Source: RPQJ01 sp963754125
Lineage (GTDB): Bacteria > Pseudomonadota > Gammaproteobacteria > Steroidobacterales > Steroidobacteraceae
Reading direction: 5' to 3'
Assembly (NCBI GenBank): GCA_963754125.1
Contig: CAVWEX010000014.1
Coordinates: 186,001 to 250,000 of the forward strand
DNA: 64,000 bases
In this document: positions 47,110 to 57,088 of the stretch, piece after piece
How positions within the stretch are numbered: position 1 is the stretch's first letter
How the letters are laid out: each line of letters starts with the position of its first letter
Notes under the pieces: generated by a model
What the model saw: only the letters and a program-made list of their open reading frames with translations
What the model was told of the DNA's origin: nothing
Databases searched by the model: none
Program-made: the position numbers and the translations under genes

Positions 47110-48356
47110 AGATCCTGCACGTGCTCGACCACTCGCTGCCGATCTCGGACGGCTACGCGTTCCGCAGCGACGCGATCCTGCGCGGGCAGCGCGAGCTCGG
47201 CTGGGAGACCGTGCAGGTGACCGGGCCGAAGCATCAACCGTTCAACGCGCCGGTCGAGTCCGCCGCGGGTCTCGACTATTTCCGTACGAGTTCCTCGTCG
47301 GCCTGGCTGCAGTCGCTGCCGGCGGGCGACCAGTTCGCGGTGATCACCGACCTGCGCCGGCGCCTCCGTGAGGTGGTCGCACGCGAGCAGCCGGACATCG
47401 TCCACGCACATTCGCCTTGCCTCAACGCGCTCGCCGCGATGTCGCTCGGCGTGCCGCTGGTGTACGAGCTGCGCTCGTCCTGGGAGGACGCGGCCGTCAG
47501 TTCGGGCACGACTACCGAAGGCAGCCCGCGCTACCGCGCCTCGCGCTGGCTCGAAACCTATGCGCTGCGCCGGGCGATGGCCGTGACCACCATCTGCGAG
47601 GGACTGCGCCAGGACGTCATTGCGCGCGGGGTGCCGGCCGATCGCGTCACCGTGGTGCCGAACGCCGTGGACCCGCAGGCCCTGCGGGCAACGCGGTCCG
47701 CGGCGGGTGCGGCCGAGGCGGCGCGGGCCCGGTACGGTCTCGGCGACGCCTACGTGCTCGGCTTCATCGGATCGTTCTTCGCCTGGGAGGGCCTGCCGCT
47801 GCTGCTGGAGGCGCTGCCGCGCGTCGTCGCAACGCGCCCCGACACGCGGGTCCTGCTGGTCGGGGGCGGGGCGCAGGATGCGCTGCTGCGCCGGCTGACC
47901 GAGCAGCTGGGGCTCACGAAGCACGTCGTCTTCGCCGGGCAAGTCCCGCATCGCGACGTGGCCGATCTCTACGAGGCCATCGACCTGCTCGTGTACCCTC
48001 GGCTGCCGATGCGCCTCACCGACATGGTCACGCCGCTGAAGCCGCTCGAGGCCATGGCGCTCGGCAAGCTGTTCGTGGCGTCGGACGTCGGCGGCCACAG
48101 GGAGCTGGTCCGCGACCGCGAGACCGGTGTGCTGTTCGAGGCGGGCCGGGCCGATGCACTGGCCGACTGCATCGTCTCGGTGATGGACGACCCGGTTCTG
48201 CAGCGACGCCTGCGGGAGCAGGGACCGCACTTCATCGAGCGCGAACGCACGTGGGCGCGGGTCGTCCCGCGCTACCGCGAGGTCTACGCGCGCGTGCTCG
48301 GACACCGGCCGGACGCCGGTCTCGCCCGCGTGCGGCCGGGGGCGGACGCGCCGTGA
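47106..48356 (+). CDS. Exosortase-A-associated GT4 glycosyltransferase (Daro_2409-like)
   Basis: The 416-residue glycosyltransferase begins MKILHVLDHSLPISDGYAFR, a start typical of the exosortase-A-associated subfamily. It contains DIVHAHSPCLNALAAMSLGV, VYELRSSWEDAAVSSGTT, VVPNAVDPQALRA, GFIGSFFAWEGLPLLLEALP and LVYPRLPMRLTDMVTPLKPL with EAMALGKLFVASDVGG for nucleotide-sugar binding. The start overlaps the upstream stop (ATGA) and its stop overlaps the GTG of the deacetylase gene (GTGA), giving a tightly packed operon from 42790 to about 49361. Confidence 0.9.
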   Translation: MKILHVLDHSLPISDGYAFRSDAILRGQRELGWETVQVTGPKHQPFNAPVESAAGLDYFRTSSSSAWLQSLPAGDQFAVITDLRRRLREVVAREQPDIVHAHSPCLNALAAMSLGVPLVYELRSSWEDAAVSSGTTTEGSPRYRASRWLETYALRRAMAVTTICEGLRQDVIARGVPADRVTVVPNAVDPQALRATRSAAGAAEAARARYGLGDAYVLGFIGSFFAWEGLPLLLEALPRVVATRPDTRVLLVGGGAQDALLRRLTEQLGLTKHVVFAGQVPHRDVADLYEAIDLLVYPRLPMRLTDMVTPLKPLEAMALGKLFVASDVGGHRELVRDRETGVLFEAGRADALADCIVSVMDDPVLQRRLREQGPHFIERERTWARVVPRYREVYARVLGHRPDAGLARVRPGADAP

Positions 48357-49361
48357 AGCACCTCTCGCCGTTCGAGGCAGCGATTACGCGTGCGGCAGGT
48401 TCGGCCGCGTCGATCGCAGGCCGCGGCGGCCGCGGCCTGCTGATCCTGATCTACCACCGCGTGCTCGCGGCCCCGGACCCGCTGCGCAGCCGAACGCTGT
48501 GCGCGCGGGACTTCGCCGCGCAGATGGACCTCGTCGCCTCGTGCTTCAACGTGCTGCCGCTGTCGGAGGCGCTGGCGCGACTCGCAGTCGCGCTCGCTGC
48601 CGCCGCGCGCACTCAGCGTCACCTTCGACGACGGCTACGCCGACAACCTCACCGTGGCCGCGCCGATCATGCGGGAGCGCGGCATCCGACCCACGGTGTT
48701 CGTCGCGACCGGCTACCTCGACGGCGGACTGATGTTCAACGACGCGATCACCGAGGCGATGCGCGCTGCTCCGGAGCGTCTGGACCTTGCCGACCTCGGG
48801 CTCGGGTTGCTCGAGCTGCCCGACGTTCTCGCCCGGCGCGCTGCCATTCGCAGGCTGGTCGCGGAGCTCAAGTACCGGACGGCGGAGGAACGCGGGCCGC
48901 TGGCCGCCGAGATCTTCCGTCGCGCGGGAGCCGTGCCGCCGCGCGACCTGATGCTCACGACCGCACAGGTGCAGGCCTTGCGCGACGGTGGCGTCGAGAT
49001 CGGCGCGCACACGGCGACCCACCCGATCCTGACTCGCCTCTCGCCCGACGCAGCGCGCGAGGACATCGCCCGCAGCCGGCAGGTGCTCGAGGGTATCCTC
49101 GGCGACCCGGTGCGGCTGTTCGCCTATCCCAACGGCCGGCCCGGCGAGGACTACGATCGACGCCACGTGGCGATCGTGCGCGAGCTCGGCTTCACTGCCG
49201 CGCTGTCCACCGCCTGGGGGGCCGCACACCCTGGCTGCGATCCGTTCCAGGTGCCCCGCGTCGCGCCCTGGGACGACTCGCCGCGACGTTACGCGGCGCG
49301 GCTGGTGAAGAGTTACCTGCAACGGAGCTTTGCGCGCGCCGCATTCGAACACCCGCAGTAA
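48353..49361 (+). CDS. Polysaccharide deacetylase family protein (second copy), one frame break
   Basis: This is a carbohydrate esterase 4-type protein of about 336 codons. The N-terminal GLLILIYHRVLAAPDPLRSR is followed by LSVTFDDGYADNLTVAAPIM with the catalytic Asp and metal-binding Asp, GIRPTVFVATGYLDGGLMFN, and VEIGAHTATHPILTRLSPDA with the HxxxH pair. It ends with LFAYPNGRPGEDYDRRHVAI and a normal C-terminus. One extra base near 48595 separates the first 80 residues; the length of 3n+1 agrees. Unlike the DUF3473 enzyme at 38417, it belongs to the short general type. GTG 48353 overlaps the previous stop. Confidence 0.85.
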
Positions 49362-49371
49362 TGGAACCCGC

Positions 49372-50550
49372 ATGACCGACCTGATCACCCGAATCAAGCA
49401 GCAGCTCTTCCTGCCGGCGGAGGCGAAGCGCGCGATCCGCCGCGACCGCGTGCCGGTGGCTTCGCGGCCGGATCCGGGCATCGACGCCGTGCTCGAGGCC
49501 GGCCTGCGCTGGCTCGGCGTCGCGCAGGACCGCTCGGCCTCGCAGGACGGCGGGGTTGCACGCCACTACAGCGTGGTCTCAGGCTGGGGTGCGTCCTACC
49601 CCGAGACCACCGGCTACATCGTGCCGACCTGCGTCCACTTCGCCAGCGCGCTCGGGCGCCCTGAACTCGATGTGCGCGCACGGCGAATGCTCGACTGGCT
49701 GGTCTCGATCCAGATGCCGGGCGGCGGATTCCAGGGCGGCATGATCAACGCGAGCCGCAAGGTGCCGGTGACGTTCAACACCGGCCAGATCCTGATGGGC
49801 CTCGCGGCCGGCACCCGGGCCTACGGCGAGACCTATGCCCCTGCGATGCGCGAGGCCGCCGACTGGCTCGCGACGACGATCGATCCCGACGGCTGCTGGC
49901 GCAAGCACGCCACGCCGTTCGCGAAGCGCGGCGAGAAGGCCTACGAGACGCACGTCACCTGGGGTCTGCTCGACGCGCTGCGCATCGAGCGCAATCCGGC
50001 CTGGGAGAAGGCGGCGCGCATGAACATCGACTGGGCGATCGGCAAGCAGCAGGCGAACGGCTGGGTGGCCGACTGCTGCCTCACGCTGCCCGACACGCCG
50101 CTGACGCACACGCTCGGCTACTACCTGCGCGGCCTGCTCGAGGCCTTCGAGTACTTCCAGGACGAGCGTTACCTCGCAGCCACGCGGCGGACGGCGGACG
50201 GCCTGCTCGGTGCGCTGCGGCCGGACGGCTGGTTGCCGGGCCGGCTCGCGAGCGACTGGAGCGCTGCGGTGGACTGGGTGTGCCTGACGGGCTCGGTGCA
50301 GATCGCGCACACCTGGCTGCGCCTTTACCAGCTGACCGGCGAAGAGCGTTACCTGCGGGCTGGCCGGCTCGCCAACGGCTTCGTGCGCCGCACGGTGCTC
50401 ATCGAGGGGCCGGAGCAGGTCGTCGGAGGGGTGCAGGGCTCCTACCCGATCTCGGGCCTCTACGGCCAGTGGGAGTACCTGAACTGGGCCTGCAAGTTCA
50501 TGCTCGACTCCGTCTGGCTCGAGAAACAGGTGGAGCAGGGGAGGCACTGA
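49372..50550 (+). CDS. Alpha/alpha-toroid protein, glycoside hydrolase- or polysaccharide-lyase-like
   Basis: The 392-residue protein has about six repeated two-helix units, each with a Gly/Trp-rich turn: MLDWLVSIQMPGGGFQGGMI, WLATTIDPDGCWRKHATPFA, NIDWAIGKQQANGWVADCCL, LLGALRPDGWLPGRLASDWS and GGVQGSYPISGLYGQWEYLN. This is the (alpha/alpha)6 barrel pattern of family 88-type and related glycan-active or terpene-cyclase-like proteins. There is no signal peptide, so it would act in the cytosol. I cannot assign a substrate. The position between a deacetylase and an N-acetyltransferase-like gene suggests a polysaccharide role. Confidence 0.65.
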   Translation: MTDLITRIKQQLFLPAEAKRAIRRDRVPVASRPDPGIDAVLEAGLRWLGVAQDRSASQDGGVARHYSVVSGWGASYPETTGYIVPTCVHFASALGRPELDVRARRMLDWLVSIQMPGGGFQGGMINASRKVPVTFNTGQILMGLAAGTRAYGETYAPAMREAADWLATTIDPDGCWRKHATPFAKRGEKAYETHVTWGLLDALRIERNPAWEKAARMNIDWAIGKQQANGWVADCCLTLPDTPLTHTLGYYLRGLLEAFEYFQDERYLAATRRTADGLLGALRPDGWLPGRLASDWSAAVDWVCLTGSVQIAHTWLRLYQLTGEERYLRAGRLANGFVRRTVLIEGPEQVVGGVQGSYPISGLYGQWEYLNWACKFMLDSVWLEKQVEQGRH

Positions 50551-50551
50551 C

Positions 50552-51502
50552 ATGCTCAAGAAGATCGGCAAGTCGCTGCGCGACCAGGCCAAGGGTGCGA
50601 TCAAGGAGGCCAAGCTGATCGCCCGCAGCCACACGGATCCGCGTTTCGGGCGCGAGGAACTGGCGCAGGGCTTCCGCGGCCTCGGACTCGTGCCCGGCGA
50701 CGCCGTCTTCGTGCACTCATCGCTCAAGAGCCTCGGCTACGTCGAGGGCGGACCCATCGCCGTGTTCGAGGCGTTGTGGGACGTGATCGGTCCGGACGGC
50801 ACGATGATCGTGCCGACGTACTACCTGCCCGGCGGCACGATCGCCAACGCCGCGAAGGATCCCGAGTACATTTTCGACCCGACGGTGCACGGCTCGAACC
50901 TGGGCGCGCTGCCCTCGGCGTTTCTCTCATTCCCCGGGGTCAGGCGCAGCCTGCACCCGACTCACTCCGTCTCGGCCGTGGGCCGTCACGCTGATCTCGT
51001 GACCGCCGACCATCACAAGGCCATGTCGGTGTTCGGCGAGGGCTCGCCGTGGCAGCGGTTCATCGAGCTCGGCGGCAAGCTGCTCGGCGTGGGCATCAGC
51101 ATGGGCCCGGTGACCTTCTATCACCGTCTCGAGGACGAGATGGGCGATGCCTTCCCGCTGCCGGTGAAGCGGCCCGAGACGCATCGCATGCGGTGTCGCG
51201 ACGCGATGGGCGTCGTGCACGAGGTGCCGGTGCGCGCCTTCGAGGTCGAGTACATGCATCGACGCATCGACAATCCCACGCGCAAGGACGTTCGCGACTA
51301 CTTCTGGCGCGAGTTCTCGAGTGCCGGACTGACGCACACTGGAGCGGTGGGTGCGGCGCGCTGCTGGTGGATCGATGCGCAGGCCTTTCATGCCCACCTG
51401 CGTCGGCTCGCCGGCGAGGGCATCACCATCTATGCGAGCCCCGAGGAGATGGATCGGCGCGGGTGGCCGCCGCTGCAGTCGGACAATCCACCGCCGGCGT
51501 GA
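50552..51502 (+). CDS. AAC(3)-family N-acetyltransferase-like protein
   Basis: The 316-residue protein belongs to the family named after aminoglycoside 3-N-acetyltransferase. The markers are DAVFVHSSLKSLGYVEGGPI, VIGPDGTMIVPTYYLPGG, FDPTVHGSNLGALPSAF, VRRSLHPTHSVSAVGRHADL with the family His, and GVGISMGPVTFYHRLEDEM. Many relatives in polysaccharide loci acylate amino sugars rather than antibiotics, and the operon context (1 bp after the toroid gene) supports that. A resistance role is not supported. The frame is intact. Confidence 0.82.
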   Translation: MLKKIGKSLRDQAKGAIKEAKLIARSHTDPRFGREELAQGFRGLGLVPGDAVFVHSSLKSLGYVEGGPIAVFEALWDVIGPDGTMIVPTYYLPGGTIANAAKDPEYIFDPTVHGSNLGALPSAFLSFPGVRRSLHPTHSVSAVGRHADLVTADHHKAMSVFGEGSPWQRFIELGGKLLGVGISMGPVTFYHRLEDEMGDAFPLPVKRPETHRMRCRDAMGVVHEVPVRAFEVEYMHRRIDNPTRKDVRDYFWREFSSAGLTHTGAVGAARCWWIDAQAFHAHLRRLAGEGITIYASPEEMDRRGWPPLQSDNPPPA

Positions 51503-51546
51503 GTCGCCCGGGTTCCGGGCGTCCGGGTCGTTGGGGCCGTGTCGCT

Positions 51547-52178
51547 TCAGAGCATGCGCCGGTTCTTGATCGTGCGGCCAAGGCGACGGGTATAGCCGAG
51601 TTCCATCCACGGGGCCATGCCGGAGCCGTCCTTGGCGCGGGTGGCGGCGAGGTTGTGCGGCTCGATGGCCGTGTAGACCGCCTGAGCGCCGAACTCCAGG
51701 AACGCGTCTGCGATGCGGGCCTTCGTCACCAGGCCGTTGTAGCCGCGGCCCCGGGCGGCGGGATGCGTCCAGGCGTTGTACATGACCGCCGCACCGGGCG
51801 GATAGCGCAGCTCCTGCTCGACCGCCGGCAGCCACGAGGCGTCCTGCTGCGGCACCAGCCAGCCGTAGCTCAGCAGCCGCTCGGCATCCGCGATCGTATA
51901 GACGTGCTCCCCCTGCGACAGCCGCTCGGCAGCGGTGCGAGGAATGCGTCGCGCGTCAGCCAGCGCTCGGTAGCCTCGAATTTCTCGAGGTGGCTCCAGT
52001 CGTCGCGATGTACCGGGCCCACCGTGTTCGCAGGAACCGGATCGGTCGGGCGGACGATCCTGAAAATCACCAGCTGTTGATCGCTGTGGATCCAGCGGGC
52101 GACCGGCGTGTTGCGCAGTCGCGCGGTCAACGACTGCCACGAGATCCGGCGGATGATGCCCGCCCGGGCTGCGTTCAT
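51547..52178 (-). CDS. GNAT-like acyltransferase, one frame break
   Basis: About 210 codons are readable in two frames. The N-terminal part (52178 to about 51930) reads ARWIHSDQQLVIFRIVRPTD and LEKFEATERWLTRDAFL. The C-terminal part reads GEHVYTIADAERLLSYGWLV, MYNAWTHPAARGRGYNGLVT (the GNAT acyl-CoA-binding loop, RGRGYN), QAVYTAIEPHNLAATRA and the end GRTIKNRRML. It is converged on by the AAC(3)-like gene and divergent from the ATP-grasp gene, with 112 bp between starts. It probably acylates a sugar amine or an amino acid decoration; the substrate is unknown. Confidence 0.65.
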
Positions 52179-52290
52179 GTCTGGTGGGGCACTTCAGTGT
52201 GCGCTGCGATGGACGGCATGCGCGATTGAACCACGAGCGGGTCGAAGCCGCATCACACCCTCGAGCGCAGCCTTCCAATATCATTCGATC

Positions 52291-53500
52291 ATGAAATCGC
52301 ATCCTGCCAACGGGCCGAGAGCCGCACTGGACGTCCTCGTCTCGGACGTCCATGCGCTCGGCATGCTCGGGGTCGTCCGCTCGCTGGGGCGCGGTGGCTA
52401 CCGCACGCACGGATACTCGGCCGACCCAGGTGCGCTGGGCCTGCAGTCGCGCTACAACCGCCATCCGGTGGTCGCGCCGCGCTACGACGATGCCGCGTTC
52501 CTGCCGTGGCTTCGGGACTACGTCCAACGGGCTCGCATCCGGGCCCTGGTCCCGACCGAGGGCTGCCTGCTGGCGCTCCGGCCCGTGTTCGCCGAGTTCG
52601 CCCACCTGCTGCCACTGTCGCCCGGTCCGGAGGTGGTCTATCGCTGCCTGTCGAAGTTCGACGTGCTCGACGTGTTCCTGCGGGAACCTCCCGACAGTGC
52701 GCTGCGCAAGCACCTGCCGGCCACGGCGCTGCTCAGGCCGTCGGACCTGCCCGTGCTCGGCGAGCGCGTGGCGGCGCTCGAGCCGCCCGTCTGGGTGAAG
52801 GGCGACGCGGTGCACGCCAGCCTGGGCCGGGATGCCGTCGTGACGTCGATGCGACACCCACGCCGAAGCGGCGCAGGTCGCCGCGACGCTGCTCGACCGG
52901 TACGACGCAGTGCTCGCACAGGGCAACGCGAGTTCGCCGGTGCAGGCGGGCGCGAACGTCCTGATCGACGAGGGCGAGGTCGTCGCCGCTTCGATGATGC
53001 TGTCGCTGCACGACAGCCCTCACACCGGGGGTACGAGCGGCTTGCGGCGGAGCTGGTGGCACGACGCCATGCACGCGGATGCCGTCGCCCGGCTGCGCCA
53101 CCTCGGCTGGCAGGGCGTGGCGATGGTCGAGTACAAGTGGGATCCGCGCAGCGACGCCTTCGAGTTCATCGAGGTGAACTCACGGTTCTGGGCCGGGCTG
53201 CACCTCGACCTCGCCTCGGGCGTCGACTATCCGCGCCTGCTCATCGACCGGGCGCTCGGCATCGAGCGCGCCGGCCGCGCGCGCGGACGCACCGGCGTGG
53301 TGACCCGCTGGACCCTGCCGACGGATCTCGGTCACACGCTGTCGCGCATGCGTGACCCGGGGCTTCCGCTGTGGAATCGAGCGGTCGCACCGGTGGAGTT
53401 CGCGTGGAACTTCCTCGCGCCGGGTGTCCGCGACGACCTGCGCTACCCGGGTGATGCCGCACTCTACTGGCGCCAGTGGCGCAATTTCCTGCGGTCCTAG
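52291..53500 (+). CDS. ATP-grasp superfamily ligase, one frame break
   Basis: About 403 codons. The N-terminal domain begins ALDVLVSDVHALGMLGVVRS. The ATP-grasp fold shows VYRCLSKFDVLDVFL, EPPVWVKGDAVHASLGRDAV (phosphate-binding Lys), and YKWDPRSDAFEFIEVNSRFW, where EVNSRFW is the metal-binding Glu/Asn block. It continues to a C-terminal helical region ending YWRQWRNFLRS. One extra base near 52850 breaks the frame; the length of 3n+1 agrees. Such enzymes join a carboxylate to an amine via an acyl-phosphate; an amino-acid amide on an uronic acid is one possibility in this setting. Its stop shares the palindrome CTAG with the stop of the convergent gene. Confidence 0.75.
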
Positions 53501-54440
53501 CGCTGCCGGGAATCGCAGACCAGCCAGCGTTCGGCTGCGTCGAGCGTTCCGTGGGACGCACTCGCCAGTCCGGGTGTATCGAGTCGCTGCACCTCGCCAC
53601 TGGAAAGATCCACTCGCCACAGCGCCGGTGCGGTTGCGCCACGTGCGAGCGCATGGACGAGCAGCGCGCGGCCGTCGCCGTACCAGAAGGGACCGTGGCT
53701 CCAGGCGAATCGCCGCGTCCAGTCGGTGGGCAGTTCCTTGCCGGACGACAGGTCACGGAGCCGGACCTGGTGGGAACCATCGGATGCCGACGTGAAGTAG
53801 GCGAGCAGCCTGCCGTCCGGTGACACGCAGGGTCGGTAGTCCGGCCCGGGTCCGTCGGTCAATTGCGTGAGTCCGCTGCCGTCGGCGTCGACGTGCCAGA
53901 GGTTCAGACGCCCCGACCGGTTGGAGACGAACACCACGGAGTTTCCATCGGGCGTCACCGCGGGTCGCTCGTCCGTGTAGGGCCCCTCGGTCAGGGGCGA
54001 GACCTCGCCGGTGCGCGTGTCCAGCCAGCAAAGCTGCGACGGCGCACGCTCCGCCGAGAACTGGCGACTCGCATCCCACGCGGTCGCCGGCGAGGCGAAG
54101 TGCACGAGCCGCACGCCGTCCGGATGCCAGTAGGGATGGCCCTGCATGCCGGCGTGCGCGGCGGCCCGGACGGGAGCGGGGTCGCCGTCGAGCCTCGAAA
54201 CCCAGATGCGGGGCGCATCGTCACCGCTGCCCACACCCCAGTAGGCGACGCCGGGTCCCGCAGGCCGAGATCATGGGCTGCGTGAAGTCGCCGGCCGGGG
54301 AAAGGCGGCGCAGCGTTCCGGGCACGCGCGTGGCCGTCATTCACTTCGAGTGCATAGATCGCGCTGTCGCGGCGCGGACGGCGAGCGGCCTCGGTACCCA
54401 CCGCCGGCCGCCCAAGCAGCCGTCGCAGCCAGGCCTGCAT
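53497..54440 (-). CDS. TolB/PD40-type beta-propeller protein, frame break(s) near the 5' end
   Basis: About 314 codons. Repeated PD40/WD40-like blades occur: GHPYWHPDGVRLVHFASPA, ERPAVTPDGNSVVFVSNRS, YRPCVSPDGRLLAYFTSASD and FAWSHGPFWYGDGRALLVHA. The first 60 residues (MQAWLRRLLGRPAVGTEAAR onward) lie in another frame; a break falls near 54250-54330. The ATG at 54440 overlaps the sulfotransferase stop (TGATG). No signal peptide is seen in the readable part. Similar oligogalacturonate-lyase-like propellers bind sugars; function is not known here. Confidence 0.65.
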
Positions 54441-55339
54441 CAGGACTCGCCGTGCAGGGTCGTCCACTCCGGGAACGGACGGCCAAGCAGCTCCTCGAGC
54501 GCCTCGACCTGCGGTCGCTGGATCGGCCTGAGATGGCGGCGCGCAGCGGCCGGATCCACGCTGCGGCGCTCCACCGGTTTCTCCGAAAAGCGACGGCCGA
54601 ATCCGCGCAGCGAGGCCGGCACCAACGGTCCGAGCCCGTTCCACAGCCGCGACTGGCGGAACCGGTGCAACGCGCCGCTGCCGCGCACCTGGGTCACGAC
54701 GTCCGGCGTCTCGTTGGCGCGCTCGTCGAGGTTCGGGGCCCGGAACGCGTCGTTCACGCCGAGCCAGCGATACACGCCGGCCATCGTGGCATGCGGCTCG
54801 GCGGCGAGCGCCTCGGTGGTCATCGTGAGCACGCGCTCACGGCCGAACAGCGACAGGTAGGGCCGCATCTGCATCGCATAGTCGCTGGTCTCGACGTAGT
54901 CGGGATCCTCGCGGATCGCGGTCAGCAGGTCACGTCGCTCACCGAAGAAACGCACCATGTACCAGTAGTGGCTGATCGTGCGAGCCACCGGGTCGCGCAG
55001 GATGAACAGGATGCGGGCGTCCGGGTTGAAGGCGTGGATCTTCTGCGGGACGCCTGAGACCCGCGGCAGCCGCGCGTAGTTCGCGCTCGCTTCGCCGACG
55101 ACCGGGCGGTCGCCGGCAGCCTCGAACAGCTTGAGGTAATGCTCTTCGCCCCGCCAGAACCCGCGCTTCTCGACTCCGGGCAACACGTCCAGCAGTTGCT
55201 CGCGCGTGAGGAAATACGTCGGCTCCTTCGGGTCGGAGGTCATGAAGATCTCGGGATGCGTGCCGAGGTAGCGTGCCAGCGAGGTCGTGCCCGCCTTCAT
55301 GGATCCGACGACGAACAGGTTGGGCTTTCGCATGCTCAT
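54440..55339 (-). CDS. PAPS-dependent sulfotransferase
   Basis: The 299-residue cytosolic sulfotransferase has the 5'-phosphosulfate loop LFVVGSMKAGTTSLARYL (residues 8-25) and the 3'-phosphate motif ILFILRDPVARTISHYW (110-126). These are the two PAPS-binding signatures. It would move sulfate from PAPS to a hydroxyl or amine on the sugar unit. The start overlaps the upstream amidotransferase stop (ATGA), and the stop overlaps the propeller gene start, so the three minus-strand genes form one coupled operon. The SLC13 gene at 7940 might import the needed sulfate (inference). Confidence 0.88.
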   Translation of the reverse strand: MSMRKPNLFVVGSMKAGTTSLARYLGTHPEIFMTSDPKEPTYFLTREQLLDVLPGVEKRGFWRGEEHYLKLFEAAGDRPVVGEASANYARLPRVSGVPQKIHAFNPDARILFILRDPVARTISHYWYMVRFFGERRDLLTAIREDPDYVETSDYAMQMRPYLSLFGRERVLTMTTEALAAEPHATMAGVYRWLGVNDAFRAPNLDERANETPDVVTQVRGSGALHRFRQSRLWNGLGPLVPASLRGFGRRFSEKPVERRSVDPAAARRHLRPIQRPQVEALEELLGRPFPEWTTLHGES

Positions 55340-57088
55340 GCCGAGATCTCGTGCGCCTTGAACCACTGCTCGAGCATCGCGAGCACCCAGATGAACACCC
55401 CGTAGTAGCGCGCGTCGTCGGCCCCGTGCAGGTGCAGCAGCCGGTCGAGGAATCCGTCGCGAATGATGTGGCGACGCTTCAGGTCGCTCAGGTTGCCGAA
55501 CACGAGGTCGCGCAGTTCGCTGGACTGCTGCAGCCACAGGCCGAAGGGCAGGCCGAAGCCGTGCTTCTTCTTGTGGATGATCTCGTCGGGCAGGAACCCC
55601 TGCATGGCCCGCTTGTAGAAATCCCGGAGCTCGGTGCCCGGCATCTTCATCCCGGGCGGCACCCGGTTGGACATCTCGACCACGTCCGGGTGCAGCATCG
55701 GGTAGGAAACCGCGATCCCGCCCAGCTCGCACATGGCCTCGACCTTGCGCAGGTCGTTGTCCGCGAGCGTGAACTGCCAGTCGTAGTAGAGCAGCCGGTT
55801 GACGTTCGAGCGGGCCGGCGCCGAGCGGTACACGTCGCGCATGTGCTCGATCGGCCCCTCCGGCGCGACCGCGGCCAGGAAGCCCGGATCGAGCACCTCG
55901 GCCATGCCGAGCTGCCGCATGAAGTTCCAGGTTTCGAGCCGGTCGGGCAGCGGCATGCTGGCCTTTGCGACGTAGCCCTTGGCCTTGCGGACCAGGCCGT
56001 GCGTCAGCGCGGAGGGGCATCGCCTTCAGGCCGGTCTCGAGCAACAGCCTCGCGGCGGCCGGCACGCGACCGTAGCGCTCGAAGATCTCCTGCTCGGCGT
56101 AGCGCGAGTTGCCGGCGAAGATCTCGTCGCCGCCGTCGCCGGCGAGCAGGTGGGTGACGCCGTGCCCGCGGGCCAGCTTCGCGCAGTAGTAGGCGGGCAG
56201 CGCGGAGGAGTTGCCGAAGGGCTCGTCGTACGCCTCGGCGATGGAGGCAAAGCTCGCGACGATGTCCTCCGCCGTGATCTCGTATTCGTGGCCGTCGCAG
56301 CCGAAGCGGCGGTTGGCGATGCGCGCGTAGGAGAGCTCGTCGTAGTCCGCAAATCCGAAGCCGATCGAGAAGGTGCGGGCCGGGGCCGGGACGACCTCGC
56401 TCAGGACGCCGGCGACGGTCGAACTGTCGAGGCCGCCGCTCAGGAACGCGCCGGATGCGTCGCCCGGTTCGGCCGCCCGTACAGCGACGCGCAGCGAGTC
56501 GTGCAGCTCCCGAGCGAGGGCCGGGTAGTCGCCGGGCCGATCCTCGACGAACTCGGGATTCCAGTAGCGTGACAATCGCAGCCGGCCGGCCGAGTACTCG
56601 GCGACGGTCGCCGCCGGCAGCTTGCGAACGCCCGCGAAGATCGAGCCCGGCGCGGGCACCATGTGGAAGAACAGGTAGCTGAGAAGGGCCTGCCGGTCGA
56701 TGCCGGGGGTCGGGGCCAGGTGCCGTGCGACCGCCTCGGCCGAGGTCGAGAACACGATCCCGCCGTCCGTCTCGGCGTAGGCGAGTCGCTGGATCCCCAT
56801 GCGGTCGATCGCCAGCACGGCAGACTGGCGGCCGGGCTCCACGATCGCAAGCGCGAAGCCGCCGTGCAGCCTGTCCAGCAGCCGGACCCCGTCGCGCCGG
56901 TAGGCGGCCAGGACCTCGCGCGCCATCGCCGCGTTGGCGGGCGCCTCGGGCCGGCCTCGCCAGAACGGGCGGCCCGCGAGCGCGACGATGACACCGCCTT
57001 CCTCGGCCGTCGCGGGGGCTTCCACTTCGGTGCCATTCCCCTGCGCAAGCGCACCCGGACGCGCCAGGACGCCAAAAAATCGCTGCAT
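55336..57088 (-). CDS. Asparagine-synthase-like enzyme lacking the glutaminase cysteine (third copy), one frame break
   Basis: About 583 codons. The N-terminal Ntn-hydrolase domain is present in shape (VIVALAGRPFWRGR, RLLDRLHGGFALAIVEPG, IDRMGIQRLAYAETDGGIVF), but the protein begins MQRFFGVLAR, so the Cys2 of MCGI is absent and glutamine hydrolysis is not expected. The synthetase half is intact: GAFLSGGLDSSTVAGVLSE (PP-loop near residue 217), HLLAGDGGDEIFAGNSRYAE and IAVSYPMLHPDVVEMSNRVP. An extra base near 56005 splits it; the length of 3n+1 agrees. It may use free ammonia or another amine, like beta-lactam-synthetase-type relatives. It is the first gene of a minus-strand trio with sulfotransferase and propeller. 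Confidence 0.82.

Noticed and set aside
50552..51502. Aminoglycoside resistance gene
   Set aside because: The family name comes from resistance enzymes, but the gene is in an EPS operon with no mobile element. Many relatives act on sugars, so resistance is unsupported.
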